Assembly (NCBI RefSeq): GCF_000015565.1
Contig: NC_008786.1
Location: 744,001-808,000, forward strand
DNA length: 64,000 bases
Direction of reading: 5' to 3'
From: Verminephrobacter eiseniae EF01-2
GTDB taxonomy: Bacteria; Pseudomonadota; Gammaproteobacteria; Burkholderiales; Burkholderiaceae_C
A program made the position numbers and the translations under genes. Positions 55,481 through 62,711 of this stretch are shown here, one piece after another. Each line of letters starts with the position of its first letter. Positions within the stretch are counted from its first letter, which is position 1. Below the pieces are notes generated by a model. It saw only the letters and a program-made list of their open reading frames with translations, was not told where the DNA came from and ran no database searches.

Positions 55481-56206
55481 ATGGGACAAGGCTGGAACTG
55501 GTCGGGCTTCTTCGACTATCTGTTCAACCCGTACATCCTGAGCGGCGCGCTCACCACCTTGTGGCTGACGCTGGCGGCCATCGCGGGCGGATTGGTGGTG
55601 GGTTGCGCGCTGGCCCTGGCCCGGCTGTCGCGCCACCGCTGGCTTGCCGCGCCGGCGCACTTCTACATCTGGGTGTTCCGCGGCACGCCACTGCTGGTGC
55701 AGCTGATCATCATCTACACCGGGCTGCCGCAACTGGGCGTGAAGCTGTCGGTGGTGGAGTCGGCGCTGCTGGGGCTGATCCTCAACGAGGCGGCCTACCT
55801 TGCCGAAGTGGTGCGCGGCGGCATCCAGTCGGTGTCGGTTGGCCAGACGAACGCCGCGCGCGCCGTGGGCTTCAGCAGCGCTCAGAGCATGCGCTACATC
55901 GTGATGCCGCAGGCCATGCGGCTGATCATCCCGACGCTGGGCAACAGCATCAACGGCCTGCTCAAGACCACGTCGATCACCTCGGTGATCTCGATGGAGG
56001 AGCTGCTGCGCCGCACCCAGGTGTTGATCCAGGAGAAATTCATGGTGCTGGAGCTGTTCATCGTGGCCGCCATCTACTACCTGCTCATGACCACGGTGTG
56101 GGACTTCATCCAGCGGCGCATCGAGCGCCACTACGGCCGCGCCTACGGCAACGCGAGCGAGCCCGCGGCAACGGCCACGACGGACGTCGTGCTCGAGCAA
56201 CGCTAG
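55481..56206 (+). CDS. ABC transporter permease (GlnP/HisM type)
   Basis: A 241-residue inner-membrane protein with five helices; GALTTLWLTLAAIAGGLVVG, RGTPLLVQLIIIYTGLP and EAAYLAEVVRGGIQSVSVGQ (EAA loop) are typical. The stop codon TAG at 56204-56206 is part of the CTAG end of the MITE-like element, so the native C-terminus may have been changed. It works with the binding protein just upstream and the ATPase at 48582. Confidence 0.9.
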   Translation: MGQGWNWSGFFDYLFNPYILSGALTTLWLTLAAIAGGLVVGCALALARLSRHRWLAAPAHFYIWVFRGTPLLVQLIIIYTGLPQLGVKLSVVESALLGLILNEAAYLAEVVRGGIQSVSVGQTNAARAVGFSSAQSMRYIVMPQAMRLIIPTLGNSINGLLKTTSITSVISMEELLRRTQVLIQEKFMVLELFIVAAIYYLLMTTVWDFIQRRIERHYGRAYGNASEPAATATTDVVLEQR

Positions 56207-56368
56207 TGTCGCGTCACCGATCATCTGTCGGTCTGCGCTGGCCATCGAAGCGCATCGCGGCGTTGCATCGCTTGCCAATACGCTCAGTATGGGCCGCGCG
56301 ATGCGCCTTGCGCTGCGCTCCGATGGCTGCGCGCAGCCTACGACATCTGATCGGTGACGCGACACTAG
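56203..56368 (+). mobile_element. MITE-like repeat, copy 3
   Basis: 166 bp with perfect 21-bp ends CTAGTGTCGCGTCACCGATCA in inverted orientation. It sits between the permease and hydantoinase genes of one operon; both remain in frame, so the element should be transcribed as part of the mRNA and could fold into a long hairpin there. Confidence 0.87.
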
Positions 56369-56381
56369 CCGAAAGCCCGCC

Positions 56382-57836
56382 ATGCAGCACTACGACCTGA
56401 TCCTTCGCAACGCCGACATCGCCACCGTGGGCGATCGCTACGTGGCCGACATCGGCGTTCGCGATGGGCGCATCAGCGCGATCGCTCAGCAGCTGGACGG
56501 CAGCGCCGCACGCGAGATCGATGCGGCCGGCCGGCTCGTCACGCCTGGCGGCGTCGACGGCCATTGCCACTTCGACCAGCCCACCAGCGATGGCTCGCGG
56601 TTTTCGGACGACTTCTTCACCGGGACGCGATCGGCGGCCTGCGGCGGCACGACCACCGTGCTGCCCTTTGCCGCGCAGCAAAAGGGCGGCAGCATCCAGG
56701 ACGCGGTCGACGACTACCACCGCCGCGCCGACGACAAGGCGGTGATCGACTACGCCTTCCACCTGATCGTCGCCGACGCCACCAAGGACGTGACGCAGCG
56801 CGAACTGCCGGCGTTGATCGAGAAGGGCTACACCTCGTTCAAGATCTACATGACCTACGAGGACCTGAAGCTGGACGACCGCCAGATCATCGAGGTGCTC
56901 GCGGTGGCGCGCCGGCAGGGCGCGATGACGATGATCCACGCCGAGAACAGCGACTGCATCGCCTGGCTCACAGAACAACTGCTGGACGCGGGCCTCACGG
57001 CCCCGCGCCACCACGGCAGCTCGCGCCCCATGGCCGTGGAGCGCGAAGCCACGCACCGCGCCATTGCGCTGGCAGAACTTATCGACACGCCGATCCTCAT
57101 CGTGCATGTGTCGGGCCGCGAGGCCGTCGAGCAGATCCATTGGGCGCGCGGGCGCGGGCTGCCGATCTTTGCCGAGACCTGCCCGCAGTACCTGTTCCTG
57201 AGTGCGGAAGACCTGGGCATCGATCCCGACGACCCCATGCACGGTGCGCGCTGCATCTGCAGCCCGCCGCCGCGCGACAAGGCCAACCAGCAGTTCATCT
57301 GGAACGCTCTGGCCAGTGGCCTGTTCACGGTCTTCTCCTCGGACCATGCGCCCTTCGACATCCACGGGGCCGATGGCAAGCGCGTGGCCGGCGACGACGC
57401 CTCCTTCGACCGCATTCCGAACGGCATTCCCGGCGTCGAGACGCGCATGCCGCTGCTGATGAGCGAGGGCGTGCTGGCCGGGCGCATCGACGTGCACCGC
57501 TTCGTGGAACTGACTGCGACCAACCCGGCGCGCATGTACGGCCTGTATCCGAAGAAGGGAACCATTGCCGTCGGCGGCGATGCCGACTTCGTTGTCTGGG
57601 ACGTGTTCGAGCCGGGGCACGAGAAGGTCATTGCGAACGACATGCTCCATCACGCGGCCGACTACACGCCCTATGAAGGCATGCGTCTGCGCGCCTGGCC
57701 AGGAATCACGGTGTCGCGCGGGCGGGTGGTGTGGCGCGACGGTGTCTTTTCTGCCGAGCCGGGCTCGGGGCAGTTCCAGCCGTGCCTGCGCCCGCGCACG
57801 CCGAACGCCGGCAGTCCCCTGGACAAGTGGCTGTGA
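56382..57836 (+). CDS. hydantoinase/dihydropyrimidinase-family amidohydrolase
   Basis: A 484-residue amidohydrolase-fold enzyme. GGVDGHCHFDQ supplies the HxH metal pair, Lys in YTSFKIYMTYED is in place for carboxylation, and SSDHAPFD holds the catalytic Asp. This group opens cyclic amides such as hydantoins and dihydropyrimidines. The sequence GHCHFD instead of the usual THTHxD may reflect a divergent substrate. It starts 13 bp past the MITE. Confidence 0.88.
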   Translation: MQHYDLILRNADIATVGDRYVADIGVRDGRISAIAQQLDGSAAREIDAAGRLVTPGGVDGHCHFDQPTSDGSRFSDDFFTGTRSAACGGTTTVLPFAAQQKGGSIQDAVDDYHRRADDKAVIDYAFHLIVADATKDVTQRELPALIEKGYTSFKIYMTYEDLKLDDRQIIEVLAVARRQGAMTMIHAENSDCIAWLTEQLLDAGLTAPRHHGSSRPMAVEREATHRAIALAELIDTPILIVHVSGREAVEQIHWARGRGLPIFAETCPQYLFLSAEDLGIDPDDPMHGARCICSPPPRDKANQQFIWNALASGLFTVFSSDHAPFDIHGADGKRVAGDDASFDRIPNGIPGVETRMPLLMSEGVLAGRIDVHRFVELTATNPARMYGLYPKKGTIAVGGDADFVVWDVFEPGHEKVIANDMLHHAADYTPYEGMRLRAWPGITVSRGRVVWRDGVFSAEPGSGQFQPCLRPRTPNAGSPLDKWL

Positions 57837-57905
57837 GACCATTCACTCCACAGCGGCCTGCCTGCTGAGCTTTTTTGCACCTCTGTGGAAACCTTTTTTC
57901 GTCGT

Positions 57906-58592
57906 ATGCCAAGTCTTCCCAGCCCGGCCCAACCCGCCACCATCACCATCGCACCGCTGGAGGTGCGCTCTGCCAGTCTGGCTGAGCAGGCCTACGCGAG
58001 CCTGCGCACGCTGATTCTGGATCGCAAGATATCGGCGGGCAGTCCCTTGCAGGAAGGCCGCCTGGCGGAAGATCTGCGGATCTCGCGCACACCGATGCGC
58101 GAGGCGCTGGTGCGGCTCGCCGGCGAAGGGCTGCTGGTACGCCGCGATGCGCGCTCCTATGCCGTGCGCGCGCTGGGCACCAAGGAGTACTTCGACTGCA
58201 TGCGTGCCCGCGAGATCATCGAAGGAGAAGCCATCGTGCTGGCCGTCGACAAGATCAGCGATGCGCAGATCGATGCGCTGGAGGCCGACCTGAAGTCCTT
58301 CGACGCAGGCGAGCACGACGAGACCGAGCACTGGCATTTCGACGACCGGTTCCACCTCATCATCTCGACGGCCAGCGGCAATGTCGTGCTGCCGCGGCTG
58401 GTCGAGGAACTGCGTGTGAACGCACGTCTGTTCCGCCTGCACAGCCGGCTGCATCGCCAGCGCGAAAACCACGATGAGCACGGCGAGATCATTCGTGCGC
58501 TGCGCGCACGCGACCCCGTGCTGGCGCGCGACGCGATGCGCGCGCACCTGCGCAGCCTTCAGGAAGACGTCAAGCGCGCGATCATCGACTGA
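57906..58592 (+). CDS. GntR-family regulator, FCD type
   Basis: A 228-residue regulator: N-terminal winged helix (SLAEQAYASLRTLILDRKIS, EDLRISRTPMREALVRL) and a C-terminal all-helical FCD domain with the metal-binding DDRFH and HDEHGEI positions. Such proteins bind carboxylate or amino-acid effectors. It ends the plus-strand operon and probably acts at 53591-53602. An in-frame GTG 21 bp upstream is possible. Confidence 0.9.
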   Translation: MPSLPSPAQPATITIAPLEVRSASLAEQAYASLRTLILDRKISAGSPLQEGRLAEDLRISRTPMREALVRLAGEGLLVRRDARSYAVRALGTKEYFDCMRAREIIEGEAIVLAVDKISDAQIDALEADLKSFDAGEHDETEHWHFDDRFHLIISTASGNVVLPRLVEELRVNARLFRLHSRLHRQRENHDEHGEIIRALRARDPVLARDAMRAHLRSLQEDVKRAIID

Positions 58593-58753
58593 CAGGTGCC
58601 GCCAAGTGGCGCACGCATGAAGCTGCGACGCGCCGGTAGATAGAGGGTCAGTGCAGGCACGGCTGCACGAATACCGCAGAGTTGCTTGGAAGTTCGTGTC
58701 TGTTGGCACGTTCCGACAGTCAGCATGGGAGCATATTCAGCAGTGCATGCCAC

Positions 58754-59046
58754 TCAGGCGAACAACCGGGCGTCGAACTGAAACGGGTTCCTTTCGATCG
58801 TCACGACGATCGAAGCAAACGCTGCGTGGTCGGGATTCAGAATGAGATTTGACTCCTCCGGTTCCACCGCCGACGGCACCCATAGTCCCAGAGAAGCACC
58901 AGATGTGCGCCAGCGAATCCCCGCATCTTGCGTCCAAGGTTCGTCATCACGCCAGTGGACCGGCAGGCTCTCCAGCGAGCGCACGTCGAGCAACTGCGCA
59001 TTGTCGGGAAGATCCCATCGCCGCAGCGCCTGGTTGATCGGCTGAA
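58754..59046 (-). pseudogene. RES-domain toxin, C-terminal fragment cut by an IS copy
   Basis: The frame reads INQALRRWDLPDN, then WRTSGASLGLWVPSAVEPEE, SNLILNPDHAAFASI and PFQFDARLF, the end of RES-domain toxins (NAD-degrading in the MbcT/Res group). The upstream part ends exactly where the 712-bp ISAs1 element begins, and the missing N-terminus is not visible beyond it. No antitoxin is adjacent. Confidence 0.7.
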
Positions 59047-59758
59047 CAGGGCCGGAGCATCAAATTTCCCGCAGATGAAGGATATTGGCGAGGTAGTCCG
59101 GGTTCCAGGCAGCGGCCTTGCGTTTTTTTGACAGGCGCATGGCGCGAGAGTGGTCAGCACGAAACAGGTTCATGGCGGCACGGCGCAGCAATGAGAAGTC
59201 GAGTGCGGCATTGCATAGCCGGATGGGGCAGACGTCCTCTCCAAAGGTCACATCCAGGCACCAGTGCAAGCCATTTTCAATGCCCCAGTGCATGCGCACA
59301 GCGTGCAAAATTCGCTCACTGTCGGCGGGCAATGAACTGATCACATAGCGCCGATCTGTCTCGGTCTTGCTGCCGATCACGCGGCTGGAGTCGATACAGG
59401 CCACCGAAGTGATACCCGACGGATGGTGTCGTGCCCGGGAATGCCGTTGCGCAGTTTCAGATAGCGACGCAGCCAGCCTTCGCGCGCGCGTCCCCAGTCC
59501 TCTATGTCATCCCACCCTTGTGCACCAGACATGACCGCGCACAGTGCCAAAACCAGTATGTCGAGCAGGTTGTGGTCGGTGCGGCCTGCAACCTGCGGGT
59601 CCTTCAACTGGCGCAACTGCTCGATGAGCTCTTCTATCGTGTCTTTCTCCGCCATCTTTTGCTCCTGAAACCCAAGAGTAGGCACGATTCCTGAGTCGCT
59701 TTTACAACGGCTTATCGTAAGTCGTTGAATGTAAACAAACTTTGATGCTCCGGCCCTG
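59047..59758 (-). mobile_element. internally deleted ISAs1-family insertion element, copy 2
   Basis: 712 bp with intact 18-bp terminal repeats CAGGGCCGGAGCATCAAA at both ends, in reverse orientation to copy 1 and nearly identical to it, including the deletion junction. It interrupts the RES-domain gene. Confidence 0.87.
59060..59655 (-). pseudogene. ISAs1-family transposase, middle deleted (copy 2)
   Basis: Same joined N- and C-terminal pieces as copy 1, with a few substitutions (for example EELIEQL for EEIIEQL, and CPIRLCNAALDF for CPIRLRNAALDF). The catalytic middle is gone and the two pieces are in different frames. Confidence 0.85.
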
Positions 59759-59927
59759 GGCCGCAGGAGCATTCGATGGCGTTGCCCACATTCCGGCAGC
59801 AGTCGTCCACGGTCCATGCAACGCAGGCGCGCCGCAGGGCCGGCTCTCTCGCCGGGCCGCTGGCGCGCCCCCTCGATGGGGCAGGCACCACGGGGGGCGG
59901 GGTGAAGCGCAGGTCTTGTCGCAGCGC

Positions 59928-61487
59928 TCAGACAGGCGACTGCGGCAACTGCTTTTCGCGCAGCCGAAAGCGCTGGATCTTTCCGGTGGCGGTCTTGGGC
60001 AACTCGGCCACGAACTCGACGAAGCGGGGGTATTTGTACGGCGCCAGGCGCTCCTTGACAAAGGCCTTGAGCTCGTCTTGCGTGGCCGACTGGCCGTCCT
60101 TGAGCACGACGAAGGCCATGGGTTTGGTCAGACCGTCCGCATCCTGCTTGCCGATCACCGCCGCCTCCAGAACCGCAGCATGTTGCATCAGGGTGGCCTC
60201 GACCTCGAAAGGCGAGACATAGATGCCGCTGACTTTGAGCATGTCGTCGCTGCGCCCGGCGTAGGTGTAATAGCCTTCGGCGTCGCGCAGGTACTTGTCG
60301 CCACTCTTGGTCCAGACCCCCTGAAAAGTCTCGCGGCTCTTGTCGCGCTCGTTCCAGTACATCAGCGCGGCACTGGGGCCCTGGACGTACAAGTCGCCAA
60401 TCGCGCCATCGGGCACCTCGCGCCCGTCTTCGCCGCGCAGCGCAATGTCGTAGCCGGCCACCGGCTTGCCCGTGGTGCCATAGCGCACATCCCCGGGGCG
60501 GTTGGACAAGTAGATGTGCAGCATTTCCGTGGAGCCTATGCCATCGATGATGTCGCAGCCGAAGTGGGCCTTGAAGCGCCGCGCGATCTCGGCCGGCAGG
60601 GCCTCTCCCGCCGAGGAGCAGATGCGCAGCGCCACCGCCTGGCGCTGCGGCAGCCGGGGCGATGCGAGCATGCCGGCATAGCCGGTGGGGGCGCCGAAAA
60701 ATACCGTGGGCTGGTGCCGGGTCCAGCGTTCAAAGCAGGCCTCGGGGGTCGGGCGCTCGGCCATCAGCACCACGCTGGCCCCTACCGACAACGGGAACGT
60801 CAGGCTGTTGCCCAGGCCATAGCCAAAGTAGAGCTTGGCGGCAGAAAAGCAGACATCCTCGTCCGTCAAGCCCAGCACCGCCTTGCCGTAGAGCTGCGCC
60901 GTCCACCACAGGTTGCCATGGCTGTGCACCGTGCCCTTGGGTTTGCCGGTGGAGCCCGAGGAATACAGCCAAAAGCCTGGCTCGTCCGCGCCGGTGTCCG
61001 CTGGCGCCGCCAGCGCAGGACTGCCGGCCACGGCGGCCTGCATGTCCAGCGCCTGTGCTGGCAGCGCCCCCGTGGGCTGCGACACGATCAGCCGGCGGAC
61101 TTCGTTCGGCTGGCGCTCCATGGCCTGGCCCAGCACCGGCAACAAGGCCCCCGACACCAGCACGGCCTGCGCCCGGCAGTGGCCCAGCATATGGGCATAG
61201 TCATCGGCCTTGAGCACGGTGTTGACCGCCACCGGCTGCACCCCGGCATACAGGCAGCCCAGGAAGGCCACGGGCCAATCGCGGGTGTCGAGCATCAGCA
61301 GCAGCACCCGTTCCTCGCGGCGCAGCCCCGCATCGAGCAGCCAGGTCGCCAGACGCCGGGCGGCGTCTTCGAGCGCGCCATAGCTCAGCCGCCCCTGGTC
61401 GTCGATGTAGGCCGTGCGTTCGGCGCGTGCGCGGTTCGAGGCGAACAAATGGGCGGCAAAATTGAAGCGCTGCGGCAACTGGGTCAT
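59928..61487 (-). CDS. benzoate-CoA ligase
   Basis: A 519-residue adenylate-forming enzyme. P-loop YSSGSTGKPKGTVHSHGN, GIGSTEMLHIYLSNRPGDVR and GRSDDMLKVSGIYVSPFEVE match benzoate-CoA ligases (BclA/BadA), down to the C-terminal Lys in PKTATGKIQRF. It supplies benzoyl-CoA to the box pathway starting on the opposite side of boxR. Divergent from boxR with a 143-bp promoter region. Confidence 0.92.
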   Translation of the reverse strand: MTQLPQRFNFAAHLFASNRARAERTAYIDDQGRLSYGALEDAARRLATWLLDAGLRREERVLLLMLDTRDWPVAFLGCLYAGVQPVAVNTVLKADDYAHMLGHCRAQAVLVSGALLPVLGQAMERQPNEVRRLIVSQPTGALPAQALDMQAAVAGSPALAAPADTGADEPGFWLYSSGSTGKPKGTVHSHGNLWWTAQLYGKAVLGLTDEDVCFSAAKLYFGYGLGNSLTFPLSVGASVVLMAERPTPEACFERWTRHQPTVFFGAPTGYAGMLASPRLPQRQAVALRICSSAGEALPAEIARRFKAHFGCDIIDGIGSTEMLHIYLSNRPGDVRYGTTGKPVAGYDIALRGEDGREVPDGAIGDLYVQGPSAALMYWNERDKSRETFQGVWTKSGDKYLRDAEGYYTYAGRSDDMLKVSGIYVSPFEVEATLMQHAAVLEAAVIGKQDADGLTKPMAFVVLKDGQSATQDELKAFVKERLAPYKYPRFVEFVAELPKTATGKIQRFRLREKQLPQSPV

Positions 61488-61630
61488 GGGATGGCTCCAT
61501 CATCGTTCTTGGGTTGGTTGTGGTGGCTTTGCCGACGGGCAATGGCGTCGCTTGGGTGTCGCTTGCCGGCAGGCAAGGTCATGGAACGATAAGTGGGGCT
61601 TGATGTGGTGTCAAGCAGTATAGTGCACGC

Positions 61631-62599
61631 ATGAGGCACATGAGGATGGGTATGAATGAACGGCAAGAGGCGGGGGCAGGTTTGTCGACGAGCGCATCGC
61701 CCCAGGCTGCGGCGCCGACCGATGAGGCCAAGAACCCCCTGCTGGTGGCCCTGGGCGAGCGCGTGCGCAAGCTGCGCGCGCAGCGTGGCCTGACGCGCAA
61801 GGCCGTTGCCTTGGCGGCTGGCATCTCCGAGCGCCACCTGGCGAATCTGGAATACGGCACCGGCAATGCGTCGATCCTGGTGTTGCAGCAGGTGGCGGGC
61901 GCGCTGCACTGCTCGCTCGCCGAGTTGCAGGGCGACTTCACGACGCGCTCGCCCGAGTGGCTGCTGATCCGCGAACTGCTGGAGCACCGCAGCGAGCCGC
62001 AGTTGCGCCGCGCGCGCCTGGCGCTGCATGCGCTGCTCAATGGCGCGGACGACCCCGCCAGGCACAGCCGCATTGCCTTGGTGGGTCTGCGCGGCGCCGG
62101 CAAATCCACGCTCGGGCCGCTGCTGGCGCGCGCGCTCGATATGCCCTTCGTCGAACTGAGCCACGCGATCGAATCCCTCGCCGGGTGCAGCGTCAGGGAA
62201 ATACACAATCTGTATGGCACCATGGCCTACCGCCGCCATGAACGCCGGGCGCTGGAAGAAACGCTGCAAATCCACAGCGAGGTCGTCATCGCGACGCCCG
62301 GGGGCATCGTCTCGGACCCGGCCACCTTCCAGCAACTGCTGGCGCATTGCACCACCGTCTGGTTGCGCGCCGCCCCCGAGGAGCATATGGGGCGCGTGGT
62401 GGCGCAGGGGGATATGCGGCCCATGGCCGACAGCCAAGAGGCAATGGACGATTTGCGGCGCATCCTCGACGGCCGCGCAGCCTTCTACTCCAAGGCCGAC
62501 ATCACGATCGACACCTCGGGGCAAACGCCCGATCAAAGCCTGCAAGCGCTGGTATCGGGCGTGCGCAAGGCCATGGGCATGGGCAGCAGCAGGGATTGA
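61631..62599 (+). CDS. boxR: BoxR/BzdR-type benzoyl-CoA regulator
   Basis: A 322-residue protein with an XRE helix-turn-helix (about 36-95: GERVRKLRAQRGLTRKAVAL) fused to a shikimate-kinase-like domain (Walker A GLRGAGKST at 152-160). This fusion is diagnostic for BzdR/BoxR, which sense benzoyl-CoA and derepress benzoate genes. Four in-frame ATGs lie between 61631 and 61652; GAGGATGGG best serves the last one, so the protein may start there. Confidence 0.92.
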   Translation: MRHMRMGMNERQEAGAGLSTSASPQAAAPTDEAKNPLLVALGERVRKLRAQRGLTRKAVALAAGISERHLANLEYGTGNASILVLQQVAGALHCSLAELQGDFTTRSPEWLLIRELLEHRSEPQLRRARLALHALLNGADDPARHSRIALVGLRGAGKSTLGPLLARALDMPFVELSHAIESLAGCSVREIHNLYGTMAYRRHERRALEETLQIHSEVVIATPGGIVSDPATFQQLLAHCTTVWLRAAPEEHMGRVVAQGDMRPMADSQEAMDDLRRILDGRAAFYSKADITIDTSGQTPDQSLQALVSGVRKAMGMGSSRD

Positions 62600-62627
62600 C
62601 CTGCTGCTATTGACCTGCTGCTTGACA

Positions 62628-62641
62628 TGCAGCATGATGCA
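62628..62641. promoter_or_regulatory. TGCA-N6-TGCA BoxR/BzdR operator-like site
   Basis: TGCA at 62628-62631 and 62638-62641 separated by six bases match the half-site spacing known for BzdR, with TTGACA directly upstream at 62622. It stands 71 bp before boxC. A poorer version, AGCA-N6-TGCA at 61614-61627, is in the bcl-boxR gap. Confidence 0.6.
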
Positions 62642-62711
62642 CGCACGCAAAAAGATTTGCGCATTATTATTCATGCCATCCACCCCCGTTCGATGGCTTT
62701 GTGGAGACCCC

